Shown in pieces: positions 47,768-56,858 of a stretch of 64,000 nucleotides of DNA (position 1 is the first letter of the stretch; each line of letters opens with the position of its first letter). The position numbers and the translations under genes were made by a program. This stretch comes from Lachnospiraceae bacterium (GTDB lineage: Bacteria; Bacillota; Clostridia; Lachnospirales; Lachnospiraceae): positions 1 through 64,000 of the forward strand of contig JAILRC010000016.1 of NCBI GenBank assembly GCA_024698485.1, in the 5' to 3' direction. Under the pieces are notes generated by a model. That model was not told the DNA's origin. It saw only the letters and a list, made by a program, of their open reading frames with translations, and did no database searches.

Positions 47768-49009
47768 ATGGCTTCATTAGTACTTGGAATGGATTTTTAC
47801 GAACAAGAGGTATATGTAGGCCTTTGGAACGAGGAAGAACACTGTACCAAAAGCTTTACCGTGCCTGCCAAATCGGATGGTGAGCATATACCTCTTTTTG
47901 TCGTACCTTTGGCTGACGGCAGTTTCATAGCCGGACATGAGGGGATCACCAGAAGCATCAAGGACAACTGCAACGGAGTGTCGCTGCTCTACGGGAAGAA
48001 CGTCAGGGAAAAGGTGGAAGTCAATGGTATGGAATTTGACATATCCACACTTTTGGCGGGATTTATCGGCGACGTGCTTTCTGCAGTAAGGAAATGCTTT
48101 GCGGGAGCTTCTTTTTCCAGGATATGCATTACGGGTGAACGTATGAATGCAGACGATGAAAGAAGACTTTCCGATGCATTGCTGAAACTGGGCTATGACA
48201 GGAACAGGTTCTTCATCATCAATCATGCCAATGCGTTTATGAGATATATGGTCTGCGCCGACGAGATGAGAAGAAGGCAGAGGGCAGTGGACATTGACAC
48301 CGACTCTGTGGGCTGTGAAGCCTACTTTTTCAATCCCGCGGACAGAGGCATGGGCTTCCCGGCCTATGTGGAGCATATGGATGTCACACAGGATATGAAT
48401 GTCTGCATTTCGGACATAGAAGACGGGGAAAAGAGGGCGGAAGCCTTTGACACCGTGGTGAGTCATGTCCTCATGCAGAACCGCAGCGTGGGATGGATGT
48501 ATGTTACGGGTAAGGCAGCGGAGGATGACAGGATAAAGAATGTGCTGAGACAATATGCCTCCGCAAGTCTTAAGATCTTCTCGGGACAGAACCTATACTC
48601 TTCCGGAGCCTGCTACAGAGCTGTGAATGAAAAGACCAAGGACGGGATCCTTTCCGACGGCGAAGTTTTTCACAGTGTTTCCGTGGAGGGCTACAAGGAC
48701 GCGGTCATCGACGCCATACCTCTGGTCAGTGCAGGCTGTCCTTTGAAGGAAGCAAAAAACAAGATCACCATGATCCCCGACAATGCGGACAAGATCGTCT
48801 TCCGCATCAAGGATGCAAGGAACGGACGTTCCGAGACCATAAATTTCCCTCTTGAGGGACTTCTGAATCCGGAAAACAAGACCAATCGTATCGAGATCAC
48901 CGTCAGATTTCCGGACATCAAAACCCTGGTGATCAAGGTCAGAGACCTTGGTTTCGGAGACATTTTCCACGCCAGCTACAGGGTATTTGAGCAAACTATC
49001 ATGTTATAA
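47768..49009 (+). CDS. ASKHA (Hsp70/actin)-like protein of unknown function (DUF5716-like)
   Basis: LGMDFYEQEVYVGLW; ICITGERMNADDERRLSDALLKLGY...INHANAFMRYMV; MYVTGKAAEDDRIKNVLRQYASASLKIFSGQNLYSSGACYRAV. Confidence 0.65.
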   Translation: MASLVLGMDFYEQEVYVGLWNEEEHCTKSFTVPAKSDGEHIPLFVVPLADGSFIAGHEGITRSIKDNCNGVSLLYGKNVREKVEVNGMEFDISTLLAGFIGDVLSAVRKCFAGASFSRICITGERMNADDERRLSDALLKLGYDRNRFFIINHANAFMRYMVCADEMRRRQRAVDIDTDSVGCEAYFFNPADRGMGFPAYVEHMDVTQDMNVCISDIEDGEKRAEAFDTVVSHVLMQNRSVGWMYVTGKAAEDDRIKNVLRQYASASLKIFSGQNLYSSGACYRAVNEKTKDGILSDGEVFHSVSVEGYKDAVIDAIPLVSAGCPLKEAKNKITMIPDNADKIVFRIKDARNGRSETINFPLEGLLNPENKTNRIEITVRFPDIKTLVIKVRDLGFGDIFHASYRVFEQTIML

Positions 49010-49021
49010 AGGAATCTGTAT

Positions 49022-49858
49022 ATGGGCAAGATGATCGTTACCGAAGGTAACTATTCAAAAAAATCATATTTGCTGAAGAATTCAAAGCTTAGCATTCATT
49101 CCATAGAGGAACTCTGTTACTGTATCATAAAGAATCCGGAACTCTGTGAGGATTTCCTGTACGACAGGGATCTGGCGACTTTCATGGATGAGGAACTGGG
49201 ACTCAGGGAAAGAGCCAACCTCCTGGCGGACTGCATCGAGAGAGATGCACCCCTTAAGGATCTGGCAACGGTGGTCTTTTGCTCCTGCGACTATCTCGTA
49301 AGGGAAGAGATCGAGGACTTTGTGGAAGAGCTTTCCAGAGCGGAACGCAGTGAGAAGTGGATCAGGATAAAGAATAAGGCCGACAGTTATCTGAGCCTTG
49401 AAAACTATAAAAATGCCGTCATCAACTACAGGAGTCTTGTGAAGGACGCAGGTAACCTGGGGATCACCAGCGAGAACCTGGGAGACATCTATCACAACAT
49501 GGGCATAGCTTTTCTACACACCGAGGGCTTTGAAACCGCAGCGGAATGTTTCAGGATGGCATATGAGATGAACAACCGTGAGGAGTCTCTGGAATCCTAT
49601 CTTCTGGCCCTTAAGTTTGCGGAGAGGAATGAGGAGTTCAAAACTGCTCTGGAGGTATATGACATTCCGGAAAAGACGGTGGAGAGACTGAGGTCCGCCG
49701 TGCTCCATACGGAACTTGAGGCTTCGGACGAGGCGGAACTCTACGAACTGGGAGAAGCGGAAAAACTCCTAAAGAGCGGACGAACCGAGGAGTTCTATGA
49801 TACGGTGGCCAGAATGACTGCAGAGATGAAAGAACAGTACATAAAATACAACGAATAA
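49022..49858 (+). CDS. TPR-like protein of unknown function
   Basis: Helical repeats (NLGDIYHNMGIAFLHTEGFETAAECFRMAYEMN); spaced 12 nt from the upstream gene. Confidence 0.65.
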   Translation: MGKMIVTEGNYSKKSYLLKNSKLSIHSIEELCYCIIKNPELCEDFLYDRDLATFMDEELGLRERANLLADCIERDAPLKDLATVVFCSCDYLVREEIEDFVEELSRAERSEKWIRIKNKADSYLSLENYKNAVINYRSLVKDAGNLGITSENLGDIYHNMGIAFLHTEGFETAAECFRMAYEMNNREESLESYLLALKFAERNEEFKTALEVYDIPEKTVERLRSAVLHTELEASDEAELYELGEAEKLLKSGRTEEFYDTVARMTAEMKEQYIKYNE

Positions 49859-49873
49859 CGGAAACGGGAAAAT

Positions 49874-51037
49874 ATGGGATTTTTCGACCTTTTCAAAAAA
49901 AGAAAAGCGGATCGGGCACCGGTCAAGGAAAAAGATAAAAATGCAGTGAGCGAAAGTGCCCTGAATGACAGACAGGCCAGAATGGCTTTTTTGGAAAGCA
50001 ATTGTGAGATCATAGTGGCCGCAGACAAACAGATCCTTGAATCGCGTAAGGAATACGAAGTGGTCACGGGCTATCTTTCTGACATACAGAAGATCGATGC
50101 CGTAAAGCCGGAGGAAAGAAAAGAGATCAACGAAAGCGCCAACAGGATCATAAACCTGAACAACGAGCGCCGCGCCATGCAGCACACTCCTCCCAAGATC
50201 ACCATCGCCCAGAGATATGCCATTGAGCAGGAAGAGGAGGGCATCGAGGCGGAGATCAAGAAACTGGCGGAGAACGAGGCCTACAAAGGGCTTGTGGAGA
50301 ATGACCTTAAGGTGCTGGAAGACGAAAGGGATTCTCTGGATCAAAAGATCAACCGCAACATTTCCAAGACGGAATTCAACCGCAAGATCCTGACACTTGC
50401 CACGGTTTTCATAGGCATTGCGCTGATCTTCCTCATCATTGCCAGGATCAGGACGGGATCGGATGTGACCCTTGTCTTTGCCCTTGTGGTGGCTTTCGGC
50501 GGTCTCTGCGCCCTTTATTTTTTCCTGGTCCACAGGAGGATGCTGAAGGATACGAAGATGAATGAAGCCATGCTGGGTCGTGCCATCACCCTGATCAACA
50601 AGACCAAGATCAAGTACGTGAACGTCACCAACGTGCTGGATTACAACTACGAGAAGTTCCACGTGAGCGGGTCTCAGGACCTGAGCTTCAACTGGAAGGA
50701 ATACAACCGCATCGTGGAAGAGGAGCGAAGGTTCCAAAAAGCGGAGCAGCTCATCGATTTCTATGACGACGATCTCAGAAAACGTCTTAAAGCCTGCGGC
50801 GTTGCAGACGTGGGCATATGGGTCTACCAGTGCGAAGCTCTGGTGGATGCGGGCGAAATGGTGGAAGTCCGTCACAGACTCAACGTGAGACGGCAGAAAC
50901 TCAGAAAAGCCATCGATTTCAACAATCAGCAGAAAAAGAGCGCGGTCCTTGCATTGCGGAGCTTCGTGGTGAAACACCCGGAATATGAATTCGATACAAA
51001 GCTTGTAATGGAAAGGTACGGATTGACGAATCAGTGA
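49874..51037 (+). CDS. Coiled-coil membrane protein of unknown function
   Basis: N-terminal coiled coil, two adjacent TM segments, second helical domain; same operon. Confidence 0.65.
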   Translation: MGFFDLFKKRKADRAPVKEKDKNAVSESALNDRQARMAFLESNCEIIVAADKQILESRKEYEVVTGYLSDIQKIDAVKPEERKEINESANRIINLNNERRAMQHTPPKITIAQRYAIEQEEEGIEAEIKKLAENEAYKGLVENDLKVLEDERDSLDQKINRNISKTEFNRKILTLATVFIGIALIFLIIARIRTGSDVTLVFALVVAFGGLCALYFFLVHRRMLKDTKMNEAMLGRAITLINKTKIKYVNVTNVLDYNYEKFHVSGSQDLSFNWKEYNRIVEEERRFQKAEQLIDFYDDDLRKRLKACGVADVGIWVYQCEALVDAGEMVEVRHRLNVRRQKLRKAIDFNNQQKKSAVLALRSFVVKHPEYEFDTKLVMERYGLTNQ

Positions 51038-51096
51038 ACCTTTGTTAAAATATTTTCTTTATAAAGCGAAAAGAAATACCTGAAAGGATGTTATAT

Positions 51097-53802
51097 ATGA
51101 ACAAGGAACTTGAAAAGAACTACGATCCCAAACAGATCGAAGACAGACTCTACAAAAAATGGATCGATAACAAATATTTCCATGCGGAACCCGATTCCAA
51201 GAAGAAACCCTTCACCATCGTGATCCCTCCGCCGAACATCACAGGCCAGCTTCACATGGGACATGCTCTTGACAACACCATGCAGGACATTCTGATCCGT
51301 TACAAGAGGATGCAGGGCTTCAACACTCTTTGGCAGCCCGGCACAGACCATGCTTCCATCGCTACGGAAGTTAAGATCATAGAGACTCTCAAGAAAGAGG
51401 GCATAGACAAGCACGATCTGGGAAGAGAAGGCTTCCTTAAGAGAGCCTGGGAGTGGAGAGCACAGTACGGCGGAAGGATCGTTGAACAGCTTAAAAAGCT
51501 GGGATCTTCCTGTGACTGGGACAGAGAGCGCTTCACCATGGACGAAGGCTGCAACAAGGCAGTTGAAGAAGTGTTTGTAAAACTCTACAGAAAGGGAATG
51601 ATCTACAAGGGATCCAGGATCGTTAACTGGTGCCCTGTATGCAAGACTTCCATTTCCGATGCTGAGGTTGAATACGAAGATCAGGCCGGACATTTCTGGC
51701 ACATTAAATATCCTTTGGTAGAAGAGGACGGATCCGTAAGCAAGACCCGTTTCCTTGAATTCGCCACCACAAGACCCGAGACCATGCTGGGTGATACTGC
51801 GGTTGCGGTAAATCCCGATGACGATCGTTACAAAGACATCGTAGGCAAGTTTGTATGGCTTCCTTTCGTAGACAGAAAGATCCCCATCATTGCGGATCCT
51901 TACGTTGAGATGGATTTCGGAACAGGTGTTGTTAAGATCACACCCGCTCACGACCCCAACGACTTCGAGGTAGGAAAGCGCCACAACCTTCCTGAGATCA
52001 ACATCCTGAACGATGATGCCACCATCAACGAGAACGGCGGCAAGTTCAAGGGCATGGACAGATATGCCGCAAGAGAACGGATCGTTAAGGAACTGGACGA
52101 GATGGGACTCCTTGTTCGCATCGAGGATTATTCCCATAACGTAGGTACCCACGACCGTTGCAAGACAACTGTAGAACCCCTCATCAAGAAGCAGTGGTTC
52201 GTAAAGATGGACGAGCTCATCAAGCCCGCCGTTGATGCGGTTAAGAACGGTGACATCAAGCTCATCCCCGAAAGGATGGAGAAGACCTACTACAACTGGA
52301 CGGACAACATCAAGGACTGGTGCATTTCCCGTCAGCTCTGGTGGGGTCACAGGATCCCCGCATATTACTGCGCGGACTGCGGCGAGATCATCGTTGAAAA
52401 AAGCGAGAATGCACCTCACAAATGTCCCAAGTGCGGTGGCACAAATTTGACACAGGATCCTGATACACTCGATACGTGGTTTTCATCCGCACTCTGGCCT
52501 TTCTCCACACTCGGATGGCCTGAGAACACCGAGGACCTCAAGTACTTCTATCCTACGGATGTTCTTGTTACGGGCTATGACATCATTTTCTTCTGGGTTA
52601 TCAGAATGATATTCTCCGGCTATGAGAATATGGGCGAGAAGCCGTTCCATACGGTTCTTTTCCACGGACTCGTAAGAGACTCTCAGGGAAGAAAGATGAG
52701 CAAGTCTCTGGGCAACGGTATCGATCCTTTGGATGTTATCGATAAATATGGAGCAGATGCCCTGAGGTTCACCCTCATCACAGGAAACGCACCCGGAAAC
52801 GATATGCGCTTCTATTGGGAGAGAGTAGAAGCAAGCCGTAACTTCGCCAATAAGGTTTGGAACGCTTCACGTTTCATCATGATGAACATGAAGCAGATGG
52901 AAGAAGCGGGACTTGACAGCAAGGTTCAGGAATTTGACATTTCTTCTTTGGAAGACGCCGACTGCTGGATTCTTTCCAAACTCAACACCTGCATAAAAGA
53001 GGTCACCCAGAATCTGGATTCCTTCGAACTGGGTGTTGCTGCTCAGAAGATCAACGATTTCATCTGGGATGATTTCTGCGACTGGTACATCGAAATGGTC
53101 AAGCCTCGTCTCTACGGCGACAATGCGGCTTCAAAGATCGCTGCCATGTGGACACTGAGACATGTTCTTACGGATGCGCTCAAACTCCTTCATCCTTATA
53201 TGCCTTTCGTTACGGAAGAGATCTTCTGCACCCTTAAGGAAGCAGAAGGCATCCTGGACACCAACGAATCCATAATGATCTCGCAGTGGCCCGTATATGA
53301 CGAGAAGTTCGCCTTCGAGAAGAAGGTTTCCGCCATCGAGATGATCAAGGAAGCGGTTAAGGGCATCAGAGACGTGAGAACCTCCATGAACGTTGCTCCC
53401 AGCCGTAAGGCCGAAGTATTTGTTGTTTCGACCGACAAAGCAGTAAGAGACGTATTTGAAGAAAACAGAACCTTCTTTGCTGTATTGGGATATGCTTCCG
53501 AGGTAATTGTACAGGAAGACAAGACAGGCATTGCGGATGACGCCGTCTCGACGGTTCTTCCCAAGGCTGTGGTATACATTCCTTTCGCAGAGCTGGTAGA
53601 CATTGATAAAGAGCTTGAAAGACTTGCAAAGGAAAAGGATCGTCTCACAGGCGAGATCAAGCGCTGCGAGAGCATGCTGGCCAACGAGAAGTTCATCTCC
53701 AAGGCTCCCGAGGCAAAGATCAACGAAGAAAAGGGCAAGCTCGAGAATTACAGAAGCATGATGACGAAAGTGGAAGAGAGGATCAAAGCACTTTCTAAGT
53801 AG
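51097..53802 (+). CDS. valS: Valyl-tRNA synthetase
   Basis: PPPNITGQLHMGHAL, KMSKSLGNGIDPLDVI (KMSKS), C-terminal coiled coil. Confidence 0.96.
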   Translation: MNKELEKNYDPKQIEDRLYKKWIDNKYFHAEPDSKKKPFTIVIPPPNITGQLHMGHALDNTMQDILIRYKRMQGFNTLWQPGTDHASIATEVKIIETLKKEGIDKHDLGREGFLKRAWEWRAQYGGRIVEQLKKLGSSCDWDRERFTMDEGCNKAVEEVFVKLYRKGMIYKGSRIVNWCPVCKTSISDAEVEYEDQAGHFWHIKYPLVEEDGSVSKTRFLEFATTRPETMLGDTAVAVNPDDDRYKDIVGKFVWLPFVDRKIPIIADPYVEMDFGTGVVKITPAHDPNDFEVGKRHNLPEINILNDDATINENGGKFKGMDRYAARERIVKELDEMGLLVRIEDYSHNVGTHDRCKTTVEPLIKKQWFVKMDELIKPAVDAVKNGDIKLIPERMEKTYYNWTDNIKDWCISRQLWWGHRIPAYYCADCGEIIVEKSENAPHKCPKCGGTNLTQDPDTLDTWFSSALWPFSTLGWPENTEDLKYFYPTDVLVTGYDIIFFWVIRMIFSGYENMGEKPFHTVLFHGLVRDSQGRKMSKSLGNGIDPLDVIDKYGADALRFTLITGNAPGNDMRFYWERVEASRNFANKVWNASRFIMMNMKQMEEAGLDSKVQEFDISSLEDADCWILSKLNTCIKEVTQNLDSFELGVAAQKINDFIWDDFCDWYIEMVKPRLYGDNAASKIAAMWTLRHVLTDALKLLHPYMPFVTEEIFCTLKEAEGILDTNESIMISQWPVYDEKFAFEKKVSAIEMIKEAVKGIRDVRTSMNVAPSRKAEVFVVSTDKAVRDVFEENRTFFAVLGYASEVIVQEDKTGIADDAVSTVLPKAVVYIPFAELVDIDKELERLAKEKDRLTGEIKRCESMLANEKFISKAPEAKINEEKGKLENYRSMMTKVEERIKALSK

Positions 53803-53825
53803 TATTGATCAGTCAGAGGGTTTAT

Positions 53826-53972
53826 ATGATCGATTACGATGAAGAAGTAAAAAAATTTCAGCCGAGCCTTGAAATAGAGGAAGCTGAAGAGACCATCATA
53901 CACAATGATATGACGGACATTGCCGACGTCATAGAGAAGCTTACGGGGCCTAAGGGGGGCAGAAAGCAGTGA
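53826..53972 (+). CDS. 48-aa acidic small protein, translationally coupled to the next gene
   Basis: ATG 53826 to TGA 53972: MIDYDEEVKKFQPSLEIEEAEETIIHNDMTDIADVIEKLTGPKGGRKQ. Stop overlaps the next GTG (GTGA). Confidence 0.6.
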   Translation: MIDYDEEVKKFQPSLEIEEAEETIIHNDMTDIADVIEKLTGPKGGRKQ

Positions 53973-55162
53973 ATTGTCCGAGATGCGGTTACAAGATCGT
54001 CGGACATCACCGCAGATGCGAAAATTGCGGTCAGGACCTGAGGCCCTATGAAGGCATCAGAAAACTGTCCAACAGGCTGTACAACGAGGGACTGGCCCTG
54101 GCAAGAGTCAGGAACCTTTCCGGAGCCTGCGACAAACTGAAAAGAAGCCTGGAATACAACAAAGAGAACATCGAAGCCAGAAATCTCCTGGGTCTTGTCT
54201 ATTACGAGATGGGGGAGACGGTGGCGGCCATCGTCGAATGGGTCATCAGTACCAACATCTCAAAAAATGACAACCCTGCGGACGGCCTTCTGGAAAAAGT
54301 TCAGGGGGATGCCAATGAATTCCGGGAAGTGAAGTCGGCGATCAAAAAATTCAATATAGCTCTGGATATGGCGAAGAACGGAAATGACGATCTCGCCGTA
54401 CTGCAGCTTAAAAAGGTTGTAGATCTGAACGACCACTACGTAAAAGCCCTTCTTTTGCTGGCGCTTTTACAGATAAAGCACGGGGATTACGAATCCGCCA
54501 GAAAACACCTGAAGAGAGTGCTGAGGGTGGATGTGGGTAACCTTGATGCCAGAAGATACATAGCGGAACTTCGGTCGCTGATGGCAGACAAGGGCAGAAG
54601 CCCGGTGCCTGAAGAAAAACCGGGGAAGGAAGCCGGAAAGGAAGGAGCTTTCGGTATATCACCGGGAACTCCTTACAAAGAAGACAAGCCCAACATTGCG
54701 GCCATTGTCATGTTCATTCTCGGCATCCTTATAGGAGTCTTCGTTTTCCAGTTCTTTGCGGTACACGGCATCAGGGAAAAACTGATGGCGGAAAACACGG
54801 AAGAAGCCAGGAGGATGGGAAGTCAGATCACAGAGCTTTCCGCCCAGGTTTCGACTCTTGAGAGTGACAAGAGCCTGCTGGAGGGCAAGATCCGTGATCT
54901 GAACAGCGAACTGCTGATCCTCAAGGCACGGAATGCCGTTGACTATGAGGAGTTTCTGGGCATATGCCTGGAGTACGATAAATTGAGACCTAAGATCGAA
55001 GCGGCGGGAGAGAAACTGCCGGAGGATCTTAAGGAAGCAACTACGGCTCTGTACAAGAGGCTGATGGAATTTGACATTTCAAAGGCGGAAGCATCGGAAG
55101 CCGTTTGCGGGATCTATGAAGAAATGAAGACGTATATTTCCGGTCATATACAGATCCAATAA
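53969..55162 (+). CDS. Zinc-ribbon, TPR, single-TM protein
   Basis: NCPRCGYKIVGHHRRCENCGQDL; TPR-like helices; TM IAAIVMFILGILIGVFVFQFF; coiled coil. Confidence 0.75.
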   Translation: MNCPRCGYKIVGHHRRCENCGQDLRPYEGIRKLSNRLYNEGLALARVRNLSGACDKLKRSLEYNKENIEARNLLGLVYYEMGETVAAIVEWVISTNISKNDNPADGLLEKVQGDANEFREVKSAIKKFNIALDMAKNGNDDLAVLQLKKVVDLNDHYVKALLLLALLQIKHGDYESARKHLKRVLRVDVGNLDARRYIAELRSLMADKGRSPVPEEKPGKEAGKEGAFGISPGTPYKEDKPNIAAIVMFILGILIGVFVFQFFAVHGIREKLMAENTEEARRMGSQITELSAQVSTLESDKSLLEGKIRDLNSELLILKARNAVDYEEFLGICLEYDKLRPKIEAAGEKLPEDLKEATTALYKRLMEFDISKAEASEAVCGIYEEMKTYISGHIQIQ

Positions 55163-55198
55163 AAATATTTTGTTTTGCGCTTTTTACGGGAGAAAAAA

Positions 55199-56047
55199 AT
55201 GCCGACAATAATCTGGGTGATATTGTTCATACTTGTGGCCCTGTTTCTGATCTATCTTGTCTTCGTAATGCCGAGGATGTTAAACAGAGCCGACAGAACC
55301 CCATTTATGAACAGGTGGTATGCACACAGGGGCTTTCACGACAATGAGAGCGACGCTCCGGAAAACAGCATCCCGGCTTTTAAAAAGGCTGTGGAAAAGG
55401 GCTATGGCATCGAACTGGATGTTCAGCTCACAAAAGACGAAAAGGTCGTGGTCTTTCATGACAACGACCTGAAGAGAGTCTGCGGAGTCGACGCTCCGGT
55501 AAACTCCATGACCTATGAAGAACTGCAGGAACTTACCCTGTGCTCTTCAAAGGAAAGGATACCTCTTTTTGAAGAAGTCCTGAGCACCGTGGGAGGAAAG
55601 GTTCCCCTGATCGTTGAGATCAAGATGGTAGACGGTAAAACGAGAGTCTGTGAACTGGCGAATGAGATCCTTGTGAACTATGAAGGCCTCTATTGCGTGG
55701 AGTCTTTTCATCCGGTAGCGGTCAAGTGGTTTAAGGATCACAGACCGGAACTCATGAGAGGACAGCTTTCAAGCGATTTCGGAGCGGAGTCAGGCAAAAG
55801 GGAAAATTTTGGGATGTTTGCCGTGCATTTTCTCATCAGCAACATCATATGCCGTCCGGATTTCGTAGCCTATTGCTGTGATTTTCCCAATAATTTCGGC
55901 TTTCTTCTTACCAAGTGTTTCGGGGCGCTTCCCGTGGCTTGGACGGTGAAGTCGCCGGAAAAACTTCTCAAGGTTTACGGGAAGTATAAGCTATTTATTT
56001 TTGAAGGATTTTCGCCTGAAGAGGTGAAGAAGATCGAGCAGCACTGA
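55199..56047 (+). CDS. Glycerophosphodiester phosphodiesterase family protein
   Basis: N-terminal TM; WYAHRGFHDN...APENSIPAFKKAVEKGYGIELDVQLTKDEKVVVFHDNDLKRVCG. Confidence 0.93.
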   Translation: MPTIIWVILFILVALFLIYLVFVMPRMLNRADRTPFMNRWYAHRGFHDNESDAPENSIPAFKKAVEKGYGIELDVQLTKDEKVVVFHDNDLKRVCGVDAPVNSMTYEELQELTLCSSKERIPLFEEVLSTVGGKVPLIVEIKMVDGKTRVCELANEILVNYEGLYCVESFHPVAVKWFKDHRPELMRGQLSSDFGAESGKRENFGMFAVHFLISNIICRPDFVAYCCDFPNNFGFLLTKCFGALPVAWTVKSPEKLLKVYGKYKLFIFEGFSPEEVKKIEQH

Positions 56048-56056
56048 CGGGGGAGT

Positions 56057-56857
56057 ATGAAGGATTCGGGTAAAGGGCCCACGCCCTTTGAACGTGAGGT
56101 CAGAAAAAGAAGATTAATAGTAGAGATACTGATCTTGGTTTTTTTGGTACTGATTGGTATAATGGTTAACGGGCTGGTCAATACAGCCATTGAAGCCGCA
56201 AGATATGCCAAGATGACACCCACGCCCACACTCACACCCTATGTCCGGGTTACAAGGACACCCACTCCTACGGTCACTCTCACGCCCACACCGGGTCCGG
56301 TTGTAATGATAGATCCCGGACACGGCGGTAATGATGTGGGGGCCGGTCCCGAAGTAAATGCGGATGTTTATGAGAAGATCATCACTCTTTCCATAGGAAT
56401 GAAGGTCTGTCAAAAACTTCAGGATCTGGGATTCACCGTGATCATGACAAGAGAGGATGATTCCTATGTTTCCCTTAAGGACAGACGGGAATCTTACAAT
56501 GCTTCCGAAGCCGAGGCTTTCGTCAGCATCCATCTGGATGCCTTTGACGGGGACAACAAGGCATCGGGATGCACGGTACATTATTGCAAGGGCAGGAACG
56601 AAAACAGTCCATTCCTTGCGGAATGCCTTGTGAACGGGATATGTGATTCCACGGGAGCAAGGAACAGAGGCGTCAAGAACTCCGATTACGAGGTGCTGTT
56701 GTCGCCGAAGCCTTCGGTTTTGATCGAATGCGGGTTTATGAGTTCGGAAAACGAATATCCTTTGCTCAAGGATGAGGGCTATCAGGAACTGATCGCTCAG
56801 GGAATTGCCGATGGCCTGGTAAAATTTTTTAAGAAAATGAATGGAGCAGATCGATAG
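56057..56857 (+). CDS. N-acetylmuramoyl-L-alanine amidase (Amidase_3) with TM and TP linker
   Basis: VMIDPGHGGNDVGA, SIHLDAF, LIECGFMSSENEYPLL. Confidence 0.92.
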   Translation: MKDSGKGPTPFEREVRKRRLIVEILILVFLVLIGIMVNGLVNTAIEAARYAKMTPTPTLTPYVRVTRTPTPTVTLTPTPGPVVMIDPGHGGNDVGAGPEVNADVYEKIITLSIGMKVCQKLQDLGFTVIMTREDDSYVSLKDRRESYNASEAEAFVSIHLDAFDGDNKASGCTVHYCKGRNENSPFLAECLVNGICDSTGARNRGVKNSDYEVLLSPKPSVLIECGFMSSENEYPLLKDEGYQELIAQGIADGLVKFFKKMNGADR

Positions 56858-56858
56858 A

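Noticed and set aside
51038-51096. Possible T-box riboswitch before valS
   Set aside because: Only about 60 bp separate valS from the upstream gene; too short for a T-box and no T-box sequence seen.
51091-52419. 442-aa minus-strand ORF
   Set aside because: Antisense to valS, which has clear catalytic motifs.
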